Origin: Pectobacterium polonicum
GTDB lineage: Bacteria; Pseudomonadota; Gammaproteobacteria; Enterobacterales; Enterobacteriaceae
Assembly: GCF_005497185.1 (NCBI RefSeq)
Contig: NZ_RJTN01000007.1
Coordinates: 100,940 to 164,939, forward strand
DNA length: 64,000 nucleotides
Direction: 5' to 3'
In this document: piece by piece, positions 8,793 to 16,954 of the stretch
Layout of the letters: every line of letters begins with the position of its first letter
Position numbering within the stretch: the first letter of the stretch is position 1
Position numbers and translations under genes: made by a program
The notes under the pieces: generated by a model
Databases searched by the model: none
Told to the model about the DNA's origin: nothing
The model's input: the letters and a program-made list of their open reading frames with translations, nothing else

Positions 8793-9723
8793 GCGACACA
8801 GGCACACCGTGCAGGTCGCCATCGACCTGCACGAAGGTGTCGATCAGCTTACGCGCCAGCAGGGACAGGCGGGCGTCCGCCAGATAAATGATGCCGTAAT
8901 GGGTATAGAATTCGTCGGTGTTATCGTCCAGACCCGCAACCTTCAACATATGCAGGCCGTACCGTTCGGGCTCATTGAAATGATTGGTCGTGCCGATGGC
9001 ATCTGAATGGCGTACCACATCTAGCAGACTGTAGCCATTTTCACACTCAATGCTGGTGCGAATATCCAGTTTACCGCTCAGTTGCACCAGCGCACGGTGC
9101 AGGTTGGGCGGGCGGATCGTTGCCGCCAGCGGGTAGGAGAAGAATTGCTCGACGGTAATCGCTTCCTGTGCCGCCAGCGGGTGCCCGCTGCGGCAGCAAA
9201 AACCCCAGCGATGCTGGCTCAACGGCTGTACCCGATAGCGGGTATCAAATTCAAAGTTACGCATATCCGCCACAATGAAATCCAGTTCTTCGGCCATGAG
9301 CCGATGGCCCAGCGCCTGCCAGTTATCAACGCGAAAGACCATCCGCACCTTGGGATACAGCCGGGAGAACGCTCCGATCACCTGCGGCATCAGCCAGGCG
9401 GCGGGAGCAGGGCCGCAGCCAAAATTCACTTCGCCCGCCTCTTTCTCATTGAACTGCTGGATATCGTTAAACAGATCGTGCGTCTGATTAATCAGGCGAC
9501 GCGCGTGTTCCAGCACCACCAGCCCTTTCGGCGTCGGCTCCAGTTGGTTCATGCGATCGATTAAACGCGTGCCAATGGTCTGTTCCAGAGACTGGATGCT
9601 ACGGCTGAAAGCGGATTGGGATAGCTTCATCGCCTGTGCCGCCGACGTAAAATTGCGATGCTCAATCAGGGCAATAAAGTGACGCAGTTGGCGAAGATCG
9701 ATATTCATAGCGCGGCGAGTCAT
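8779..9723 (-). CDS. LysR-family transcriptional regulator
   Basis: 314 aa. The N-terminal winged helix is LRQLRHFIALIEHRNFTSAAQAMKLSQSAFSRSIQSLE (seen around residues 10-48), followed by the inducer-binding domain (VNFGCGPAPAAWLMPQVIGAFSRLYPKVRM). A second ATG at 9708 gives MNIDLRQLRHF, which also looks like a standard LysR start; neither has a good ribosome-binding site. It is convergent with the receptor operon and so probably regulates it, although LysR regulators more often act on divergent genes and nothing divergent lies next to it except the palindromic repeat. The effector is unknown. Confidence 0.9.
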   Translation of the reverse strand: MTRRAMNIDLRQLRHFIALIEHRNFTSAAQAMKLSQSAFSRSIQSLEQTIGTRLIDRMNQLEPTPKGLVVLEHARRLINQTHDLFNDIQQFNEKEAGEVNFGCGPAPAAWLMPQVIGAFSRLYPKVRMVFRVDNWQALGHRLMAEELDFIVADMRNFEFDTRYRVQPLSQHRWGFCCRSGHPLAAQEAITVEQFFSYPLAATIRPPNLHRALVQLSGKLDIRTSIECENGYSLLDVVRHSDAIGTTNHFNEPERYGLHMLKVAGLDDNTDEFYTHYGIIYLADARLSLLARKLIDTFVQVDGDLHGVPVSLTAG

Positions 9724-9905
9724 CAGGACGGAAGGAATTTTCAGGCTAACAGGTCTGGCCGTACAGAAAAAATAATAAAACCGATGTTTATATTCTTACC
9801 GGTTATATATGCAGCGCGGTCTCTTATACGCCAATCCAGAGGCATCGCGAGTTTTGCCGTTATCCGGCGTAAAAAATTATGCTGAGGAGATAGCGGGCTT
9901 AGGAT

Positions 9906-10082
9906 GAGCCGCAGGGACGCGGCTCAAGCTTGCGCCACGTAGGGAACGTGTCGCAAGCGGTCCGTTAAGCCAGATACCGACGAAGGCACCGCGTAGCGGC
10001 ATAATTCGCGCCAAAAGCCAAGGGGTCACGGGGCGAGCGGCGCTTAAGCCGCCCCGTGTCGGGCGCGTGCTACGAGGTAGCA
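9906..10082. repeat. Palindrome-cluster repeat, REP-like
   Basis: Four separate hairpins in about 180 bp: GAGCCGC/GCGGCTC (9906-9925), CTTGCG-CACGT/ACGTG-CGCAAG (9929-9957), CACGGGGC/GCCCCGTG with an internal GCGGC/GCCGC (10027-10058) and TGCTAC/GTAGCA (10068-10082). The stretch is GC-rich against an AT-rich flank. A 76-codon frame on the minus strand (9877-10107) is made of these palindromes (many Arg/Pro/Ala) and is probably not a gene. It fills the interval between the LysR gene and pfkA and looks like a dispersed chromosomal repeat. Confidence 0.6.
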
Positions 10083-10111
10083 TGAAAATAACGACATTAC
10101 CGCGCACGAAA

Positions 10112-10148
10112 CCGTCTCAGCGTCCGCATAAAATGGACTAAGAGACGG
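10112..10148 (-). terminator. Probable pfkA terminator
   Basis: Inverted repeat CCGTCTC / GAGACGG with an inner TCC/GGA pairing. On the minus strand it follows the pfkA stop by about 14 nt and is followed by TTTCG. The U-tract is weak. Confidence 0.45.
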
Positions 10149-10161
10149 AGGATCAGATTTC

Positions 10162-11124
10162 TTAGAACAGCTTTTTCGCTGTCTCCAGCCAGTCGCCTTT
10201 GAACGGACGCTTCATGTTCTCGATAGCATCAACGATATCGTGATGCACCATTTTCTCATTCTGGATACCGACACAGCGGCCGCCGTAGCCCTGCTGTAGC
10301 AGTTCAATAGAATACGCGCCCATGCGAGAAGCCAGAATGCGGTCATACGCAACCGGAGAACCACCGCGCTGAATGTGGCCAAGTACGGTGGCACGGGTTT
10401 CGCGACCCGTTTCTTTTTCAATGTATTTCGCCAGTTCATCGACGTCACACACCAGCTCGGTAATCGCCACAATCGCGTGCTTTTTGCCTTTCTCGATGCC
10501 CGCTTTGATTTCGCAAACCAGATCTTCCGGGCTAAACGGCACTTCAGGCAGGACAATGAATTCACAGCCGCCGGCAATCGCTGCCGCCAGTGTCAGGTCA
10601 CCGCAGTGGCGTCCCATGACTTCGACAATGGAAATACGTTGGTGAGAAGAAGAGGTGTCGCGCAGGCGGTCAATCGCTTCCAGCACGGTTTCCAGCGCGG
10701 TAAAGTAACCAATGGTGTAGTCCGTTCCCGCTACGTCGTTATCAATCGTGCCGGGCAAGCCGATACAGGGAAAACCCATTTCCGTCAGACGCTTGGCTCC
10801 CATGTAGGAACCGTCACCGCCGATAACGACCAGCGCATCCAGACCACGTCTTTTCATGTTTTCCACACACACCTGACGCACTGCTTCGTCACGGAACTGC
10901 GGGAAACGTGCTGAACCGAGGAACGTACCGCCACGGTTAATCACATCCGATACGCTGTAGCGATCCAACTGCTCCATGCGATCTTCGTACAAGCCCTGAT
11001 AGCCATCATAAATGCCGTAGATTTCCAGCCCTTCCGACAGTGCAGCACGAACCACACCCCGGATTGCCGCATTCATACCTGGTGCATCGCCACCGCTCGT
11101 CAACACTCCGATTCTTCTAATCAT
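10162..11124 (-). CDS. pfkA: ATP-dependent 6-phosphofructokinase I
   Basis: 320 aa, the normal length of PfkA. The N-terminal nucleotide motif is [21 protein letters not shown], the [12 protein letters not shown] phosphate loop lies near residue 103, and the catalytic Asp lies in [17 protein letters not shown]. The C-terminal sugar-phosphate residues are in [16 protein letters not shown]. It phosphorylates fructose-6-phosphate in the committed step of glycolysis in the cytoplasm. AGAGG precedes the ATG. It follows fieF on the same strand after about 207 nt, the same order as in E. coli, and probably has its own promoter in that gap. Confidence 0.98.
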   Translation of the reverse strand: MIRRIGVLTSGGDAPGMNAAIRGVVRAALSEGLEIYGIYDGYQGLYEDRMEQLDRYSVSDVINRGGTFLGSARFPQFRDEAVRQVCVENMKRRGLDALVVIGGDGSYMGAKRLTEMGFPCIGLPGTIDNDVAGTDYTIGYFTALETVLEAIDRLRDTSSSHQRISIVEVMGRHCGDLTLAAAIAGGCEFIVLPEVPFSPEDLVCEIKAGIEKGKKHAIVAITELVCDVDELAKYIEKETGRETRATVLGHIQRGGSPVAYDRILASRMGAYSIELLQQGYGGRCVGIQNEKMVHHDIVDAIENMKRPFKGDWLETAKKLF

Positions 11125-11331
11125 GACAACCTCTGGACTTGTAGATGTAATTTTGCAGGATTCTTCTATCGTAAATTCACCGCCGCTGTTACGCAGGCAG
11201 CAACGCCTTGTTCTTTTATTAGCATATTATAACAAACACCCGAAGCTGAATTGATTCAGGTCAGGCTACATTGTGCATAAATTTTCATGGCCTATCACGT
11301 TTTTAACACTAAATGCTGAAAATACCGTCGC

Positions 11332-12234
11332 CTACATCGCCAACCTGCCACGCTGGTTTTCCGGCACGGCGGAAACCGGGTCCTGATGGATCATAATGTC
11401 GGCCCCCGGAAACTGTTTGCGTAACGCCTGCTCCAGATCGTCCGCAATCTGGTGTGCCTCAACCAGCGGCAGGGCGTCATCCATTTCCAGATGTAGCTGA
11501 ATAAAGCGCGTTGGCCCGGAACGTCGGGTGCGCAATGCATGTGCGCCACGAATACCCGGCCAGTTCACAATCACCTCAGCAATAGCACGATGTTCGTCCT
11601 CCGGCAGCGCGCGATCCAGCAGCGACTGCACCGCGTCATATCCCATACGTAACGCGCTATATAAAATATAGCCGCCAATCCCCAACGCAAACAGGGAATC
11701 GGCACGCGTCACGCCCTTCCAACTGAGTGCCAATGCCAGCAGAATCGCACCGTTCATCAGCAAATCGGACTGATAATGCAGCATGTCCGCCCGCACCGCC
11801 TGACTATGCGTACGTTTAACCACCCAGCGCTGGAACGAGACCAGCAGCAGCGTAGCCAACAGTGCAATGAGCGTCACCCACATGCCGACTTCCGGCGCGT
11901 GCAACACCTGCGGCTCCAGAGAATGTTGCAGCCCCGTCAGGATCAGGAACAGCGCCGAACCGGAAATAAACATGCTCTGCGCCAGCGCAGCCAGCGATTC
12001 GGCCTTGCCGTGGCCGAACGCGTGCTCGGAATCCGCTGGCTGCAACGAATAGCGCACGACTAGCAGGTTCACCAGCGATGCGGCGATATCCACCAGCGAA
12101 TCGACCAGCGACGCCAGCAGGCTCACCGAACCGGTATGCCACCAGGCGAACACTTTCATCACAAACAGCACCAGCGCCACGGCCGTCGCGCTCACCGCCG
12201 CCAGCGTCACCAAACGTGCATAGTGTGGATTCAT
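11332..12234 (-). CDS. fieF: Ferrous-iron/zinc cation-efflux pump FieF (CDF family)
   Basis: 300 aa from the second of two adjacent ATGs, which is better spaced from GAGGG and matches the family length. Six membrane helices are visible. The metal site is formed by the Asp residues in [11 protein letters not shown] and by His/Asp in [14 protein letters not shown]. The [14 protein letters not shown] loop and a cytoplasmic C-terminal domain with [11 protein letters not shown] complete the YiiP-type architecture. It exports divalent metals in exchange for protons. It sits upstream of pfkA as in E. coli, but cpxP is not next to it; sotB is found there instead. Confidence 0.95.
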   Translation of the reverse strand: MNPHYARLVTLAAVSATAVALVLFVMKVFAWWHTGSVSLLASLVDSLVDIAASLVNLLVVRYSLQPADSEHAFGHGKAESLAALAQSMFISGSALFLILTGLQHSLEPQVLHAPEVGMWVTLIALLATLLLVSFQRWVVKRTHSQAVRADMLHYQSDLLMNGAILLALALSWKGVTRADSLFALGIGGYILYSALRMGYDAVQSLLDRALPEDEHRAIAEVIVNWPGIRGAHALRTRRSGPTRFIQLHLEMDDALPLVEAHQIADDLEQALRKQFPGADIMIHQDPVSAVPENQRGRLAM

Positions 12235-12265
12235 CATGCCCTCACAGAAGGTCTGCTGCCCGAAT

Positions 12266-13453
12266 TCAGCTCGTTAATGACGTTTTTAACACACGGGAAT
12301 AGCGAACAAACGTGAAAATACAGCACATCGTCGCCAACACCGCCATCGCAGCCCCCATGTAGCCGATATCGGGCAGGCCAAGATGGATAATGACCTGATT
12401 ACCGAGCAGCGCACCGCCGCCGATCCCAATATTATAAATCCCCGAATAGAGCGCCATCGCCACGTCGGTTGCGTCCGATGCCAACGTCAACACCTTGACC
12501 TGCATACCCAAACTCAGCGCCATAATGGCGATCCCCCAGACGATACACAGCGTCGACAGGCTCCAGCCGCTGAATGACAGCGGTAGCAATAGCAATAAAC
12601 ACACCGCCAGAAACGCGAACGAGACAATCAGGAAGCCTGCCGGATACTTGCTGCTGTAGCGGCTGAACAACATGCTGCCAATGATTCCGGCACCGCCAAA
12701 AATCAACAGCAGAATGGTCGTGAAGTTTTCACTCAACAACGCCACTTTCTGGATAAACGGCTCGATGTAACTGTAGGCGGTAAAGTGCGCCGTTACGATC
12801 ATGACCGTCAGGCCGTATACACACAGCAGCGCAGGGCGCTTCAGCAGGAGAGGCAAGCTTTTTAGCGAACCGGAATTGCTGCTCGGCAACACGGGCAGGA
12901 GCTTCATCAGACCCAGCATAATCACTGCGGCGATCAGGCCAATAAGGACAAACGTTACGCGCCAGCCCAGATACTGCCCGACCACACGCCCTAGCGGTAA
13001 CCCCAGCACCAGTGCCAGCGCCGTCCCGGTCGCCAGCAGGCTCAACGCCTGCGCTTTTTTATCCGCAGGCGCCAGACGTACCACCAACGATGCCGTAATC
13101 GACCAGAACACCGCATGGGACAGCGCTACGCCAATACGGGCCATGACCAACACCCAATAATTCCAGGCCAGGCCGGATAGCACGTTACTGATGGCGAACA
13201 GGATAAAGATTTTGATCAGCAGGCTGCGTCGTTCCATATCGCTGGACAACAGCATGCAGGGCAACGACATCAACCCAACCACCCAGGCGTAAATCGTAAT
13301 GATCAGCCCAACCTGTGCGGCGCTCATGGAGAAGCTGGCGGCGATGTCTGACAGCAGTGCGACAGGAGCAAACTCGGCGGTGTTAAAAATGAATGCCGCC
13401 AGAGAAAGGCTGACGACGCGTAACCAGGCGGTCGAACGGGGAGAACGGGTCAT
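12266..13453 (-). CDS. sotB: Sugar efflux transporter SotB (MFS)
   Basis: 395 aa, 12 predicted membrane helices. The sequence is close to E. coli YdeA/SotB along its length: [73 protein letters not shown] and [20 protein letters not shown] are diagnostic. It belongs to the DHA1 drug/sugar exporters and relieves accumulation of arabinose, lactose analogues and similar sugars. It lies 31 nt upstream of fieF on the same strand, so some co-transcription is possible. No good ribosome-binding site precedes the ATG. Confidence 0.92.
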   Translation of the reverse strand: MTRSPRSTAWLRVVSLSLAAFIFNTAEFAPVALLSDIAASFSMSAAQVGLIITIYAWVVGLMSLPCMLLSSDMERRSLLIKIFILFAISNVLSGLAWNYWVLVMARIGVALSHAVFWSITASLVVRLAPADKKAQALSLLATGTALALVLGLPLGRVVGQYLGWRVTFVLIGLIAAVIMLGLMKLLPVLPSSNSGSLKSLPLLLKRPALLCVYGLTVMIVTAHFTAYSYIEPFIQKVALLSENFTTILLLIFGGAGIIGSMLFSRYSSKYPAGFLIVSFAFLAVCLLLLLPLSFSGWSLSTLCIVWGIAIMALSLGMQVKVLTLASDATDVAMALYSGIYNIGIGGGALLGNQVIIHLGLPDIGYMGAAMAVLATMCCIFTFVRYSRVLKTSLTS

Positions 13454-13635
13454 GGTATTGATATCAAAAGTTAAAATAAAAGAATGCGCCCCCTGTCACG
13501 GCAGAGGCTAACGCGATGGAGCAATGGTACAGGGAAAGTATGACATCGCCATGTAATAGCGAGCGGCCAACGATGTTTCAGCGTGCTTTTATGAGGATGT
13601 CAGCCAAAAGCCTGAAGACAGGTAAGGGAACATTC

Positions 13636-13659
13636 ATGAGCATCATTTTTGGTGCTCAT
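13636..13659. repeat. Hairpin between yehQ and sotB
   Basis: ATGAGCA / TGCTCAT inverted repeat with a 10-nt loop in the 292-bp interval between yehQ and sotB. There is no U-tract on the minus strand, so terminator function for yehQ is uncertain. The rest of the interval should contain the sotB promoter; I see no other feature. Confidence 0.35.
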
Positions 13660-13745
13660 ATTCTACGCGTTACCACTCCCTTACGCTGTCTTTTTTCGTG
13701 CCTTTCTTGTCCTATTTTTATTCTGCTTCCGACGGGAAAAAAGCG

Positions 13746-15818
13746 TTACGCGGATGAAGCGTGGCGTAGCACAATCGGTAAGCTGTTTTGCAAACGCTGA
13801 AACCTGTCGCAAAGAAAGACGACCCGCAGCAGACTATCAACCTCAGGTTGGGGCTGCGCGATATAATGCGACAATGCACGTTCAACAAGCGTTAGGCCCA
13901 GCTCATTGGCGGTTTTCATGGCGTGTTGCAACTGCTCTCTTTGCGTTGTGGTTAACTGCCGACGCCCCGTGCAGGCCTGTGCGTCCAACACATCCAGGAT
14001 CGGTTGGCAAATCCGCTGTGCCAGCGTCAGCGGTGGACGCTGTACCGTTTTTCTCTGCTTCTTCTCAGCCAGCATCGTTTGAATATAGCTAATAAAACCC
14101 TGCGCTTTCTTCTCGCTTTTGATGGTCTGAAAGTCCAGACTGAACGCCTTCACCGTGCCGCCCTCTCTTACCAACAGAGAATAGGGCTGTAAGTCAATAT
14201 CATTCCCACGCCGACGGGGTTGCACCAGCACTGCCACAATCGCCCACTTTTGTTGTGTGGCCTGTTTGAGCCTGTCTATCCGTTGGTGCTGTGCCTTTTT
14301 CCAGTTGAGGCTCAGGTACAGGGCATTATCCGCGTCGTCAAAAACTGGCCAGACGATACGCTGCTCCACCTCATGCCAGACCACGGGTTCATAGCGATGC
14401 ACATGCAGCAGCAGAGGCTGTGGGTAGTCCTGATTCTCTTGTTCAAAGTAGCGAAACAGCTGCGACCAATCGGCAATTCCCCCCGTCGACTTACACTGCT
14501 CATATGACGCGACAGGCCACGGCTGACCATCAAGATTTGCGTAACTCTCACCGCCAGCGGCCAATCTCCCGTCATCAGAAAAACGCGGATGGTGCAGCGT
14601 AAACGGGGCACGCATGATCTGCTCGCCCAGCTGTTTCCACATGGCCTGCCCCTGCCACACACTCTGCTGGCTGAACGTCACATCATGACGATCGGCCCGC
14701 GCTTGCGTGCAATGCAGTAATTGCTGGTTTTCACTCTCCCAAAACGAAAAGGTCGCACCGCGCACACCGCCTTCTGTCACCCACCACTGCGCCCCCAACG
14801 GCACAAGCGATAGCGCCTCAGGCTGTTGTTGATACTGCCGCCGCACCTGCCCACGCAGCAGCAGCAAGCGTTCAGGGCTAGCCTGCTCAAGCTGGTATAA
14901 ATACGCCGACAGGCGGGCAATAAATAGCAGGACATCACGTTCTTCCAGGCTGTAATGCCTGTCCGCTAATAAGCTGACCTGCCCGCTCAGCGTGCGCAGG
15001 TAGCCCGCCAATCGCGGCAATCCTTCTGCACGGGCGGACATATTCAGCAAATGAAGCTGCCGCGCACTGCTTTTACTGATGTGCGACAGCCCCTGATTCA
15101 GGACGTCATGGATAAACGCCTTCAGCAGAGCAATCAGCGCTTGCTCATCCGCATTTAACGGCCTTTCATTCGATTCCTGAGCGAAACACTCCGCTGGCCA
15201 CGGCCAGACGCGTTGATTTTCGGCAAAGAGGCGGGCAATGGCAGCAAGATGCAAGGCAGGCTGCTTATCCCGCAAGAAATCCGACAACATGCCGGTCAAC
15301 CCCGTTCCGGCCAGATAGATCACGGGGCTTTCCAGCGTTGGCAGGTAAATTTTAAGCTGGTTTGGCAGCGGTTCCGTTCTCACCGACTCTTCCGCCCACA
15401 TTTGTACAAATCGCGCCGCATGCCGCGTTTGCACTTTGCCGACCTGCTTCATTAAGACAGCAGGATCGAGCTGTAAGATCTCGGCAAGCACGTCTATCGG
15501 TGGTGCTACCGTTTCCTCAGAGAGGGCAGCTGTTTGATCCGCATCCCGTTCAGCATGGGTTTGTAGCCACAGCACCGCCGCCAAAATGTGCTTACAGCAG
15601 CCGGTAGCCGGGCAATCGCACCGTGCAGTGTGTATCCCCTGCGCATCAAGCACCACTTTCTGACCATCGCTGGCAAAATGCCCTTCTTGCCCGGCATCAG
15701 TCACCAACGTCACCTTATCACCCGCCAGATCTTTTTTGGCTCGGCGCAGTAAACCAACATTGGCAAAAACGCTCAGCGCGTCTTCATCATAATTCAGGTA
15801 GAGGCGTTGCCAGCTCAT
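13746..15818 (-). CDS. yehQ: SWIM zinc-finger protein, YehQ-like
   Basis: 690 aa from the ATG that overlaps the yehP stop as ATGA; a start 7 codons upstream is less likely. A SWIM motif C-x-C...C-x-H occurs as CDCPATGCCKHILAAVLW around residue 75, a small zinc-binding module used for nucleic-acid or protein contacts. The remaining 600 residues are helical, Gln/Leu-rich and without another domain I recognise. It is the last gene of the yehI-L-M-P-Q block. In such loci SWIM proteins go together with MoxR ATPases and VWA proteins, so it is probably a target-recognition or scaffold subunit; the function is not known. Confidence 0.85.
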   Translation of the reverse strand: MSWQRLYLNYDEDALSVFANVGLLRRAKKDLAGDKVTLVTDAGQEGHFASDGQKVVLDAQGIHTARCDCPATGCCKHILAAVLWLQTHAERDADQTAALSEETVAPPIDVLAEILQLDPAVLMKQVGKVQTRHAARFVQMWAEESVRTEPLPNQLKIYLPTLESPVIYLAGTGLTGMLSDFLRDKQPALHLAAIARLFAENQRVWPWPAECFAQESNERPLNADEQALIALLKAFIHDVLNQGLSHISKSSARQLHLLNMSARAEGLPRLAGYLRTLSGQVSLLADRHYSLEERDVLLFIARLSAYLYQLEQASPERLLLLRGQVRRQYQQQPEALSLVPLGAQWWVTEGGVRGATFSFWESENQQLLHCTQARADRHDVTFSQQSVWQGQAMWKQLGEQIMRAPFTLHHPRFSDDGRLAAGGESYANLDGQPWPVASYEQCKSTGGIADWSQLFRYFEQENQDYPQPLLLHVHRYEPVVWHEVEQRIVWPVFDDADNALYLSLNWKKAQHQRIDRLKQATQQKWAIVAVLVQPRRRGNDIDLQPYSLLVREGGTVKAFSLDFQTIKSEKKAQGFISYIQTMLAEKKQRKTVQRPPLTLAQRICQPILDVLDAQACTGRRQLTTTQREQLQHAMKTANELGLTLVERALSHYIAQPQPEVDSLLRVVFLCDRFQRLQNSLPIVLRHASSA

Positions 15819-16954
15819 CGCATCACCTCCGCCAGCCACTGTGCAAAATGCTCCGGTGTTAACGCGGCAACCTGCATACCGCGATCGGCCAATTTTTGCC
15901 CGATGGCGGCGTCGTAGACTGGGTGTGCCGCGTCATCCAGTGCCGCCAGCCCTAACAGCGTGATTTGCTGGCTGTGCATACGCTGCACGCAGCTGAGCAG
16001 GTGACTCAGTGCGCCACCTTCTTCAAAATCACTGATTAACGCCACGATAGTACGTTTCGGGTTTTGTACGCGCTGTTCGCAATACTGCATGGCCTTCGCA
16101 ATATTCGTCCCGCCCCCGAGTTGAACCGTCATCAGCACCTCGACCGGATCGTGGGCAAGGTGCGACAAATCCACCACCTGTGTATCAAACACAATCAAAG
16201 AAACCCGCACCGCAGGCAACGTCGCCAGAATGCTGGCGCAGACCGCCGCGTACATCACCGAACTGGACATCGACGCGCTTTGGTCAACGCACAGAATCAC
16301 ATCCCACGGCATATGTCGTTGCATACGTGAATTAAAATGCGGTGTTTCGATGACCAGGCGATTTTTATCACGATCAAAATGCTTGAGATTGGCCGCAATC
16401 GTGGCACGCCAGTCGAAATTTTGACTACTGGCGATCGGCGAACGTCGGAAGCGATTACGACGACCGGTAAGCGCGTTCGTAAAGGTCGGCCTCAGCGTGC
16501 GTAATATCTCATCCACCACCTTACGAATAACGTCGCGTACCGCTTCACGCGTCTGTTCATTCATCCGGCCACGCAAACTCAGTAACGCCTTAGCTAACGC
16601 TGGCGTGGGTTCCATCGCTTGCAGAGCCTGCGGGTCATTAAATAAATGTGTTATTTCATAGCGTTCAATCGCCTGCGATTGCATCCGTTCAAACGTGCTG
16701 CTGGGGAATAATTTACGCGCCTGATTCAGCCAGTTCACCGCCGTCAGCTGAGATTGATCCAGAGAGCCGTGGCGTCCGCCTTCCTGTTTGAGGCCACGGC
16801 GCTGATATTCACGGCGATAGAGATAATCCAGCGTGCGTTCCACCTTCAGATCCTGCGCATCAAACGCTGCCTGACCTAATGCCTCATCGGCATAGTGGCC
16901 CAGAATCAAGCGCCAGCGTTTGCCCTTTTTTTCTTTATCATCATCGGCACTCAT
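15815..16954 (-). CDS. yehP: VWA-domain protein, YehP-like
   Basis: 379 aa from the ATG at 16954, which overlaps the yehM stop as ATGA; a longer frame to 17107 lies wholly within yehM and is rejected. The N-terminal half is basic and helical. The C-terminal VWA domain (about 190-379) has a complete MIDAS: DQSASMSSS, the Thr in LGGGTNIAKAM and the Asp in ALISDFEEGG. MoxR-type AAA+ ATPases typically act on a VWA partner to remodel or load metal into a substrate. Here the ATPase would be YehL. Both ends are coupled to neighbours by 4-nt overlaps. Confidence 0.9.
   Translation of the reverse strand: MSADDDKEKKGKRWRLILGHYADEALGQAAFDAQDLKVERTLDYLYRREYQRRGLKQEGGRHGSLDQSQLTAVNWLNQARKLFPSSTFERMQSQAIERYEITHLFNDPQALQAMEPTPALAKALLSLRGRMNEQTREAVRDVIRKVVDEILRTLRPTFTNALTGRRNRFRRSPIASSQNFDWRATIAANLKHFDRDKNRLVIETPHFNSRMQRHMPWDVILCVDQSASMSSSVMYAAVCASILATLPAVRVSLIVFDTQVVDLSHLAHDPVEVLMTVQLGGGTNIAKAMQYCEQRVQNPKRTIVALISDFEEGGALSHLLSCVQRMHSQQITLLGLAALDDAAHPVYDAAIGQKLADRGMQVAALTPEHFAQWLAEVMR

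Noticed and set aside
9082..9564. 160-codon frame antisense to the LysR gene
   Set aside because: Shadow of the LysR coding frame; no independent signals.
9877..10107. 76-codon minus-strand frame between LysR gene and pfkA
   Set aside because: Consists of palindromic repeat units, Arg/Pro/Ala-rich, without a family or ribosome-binding site; treated as repeat.
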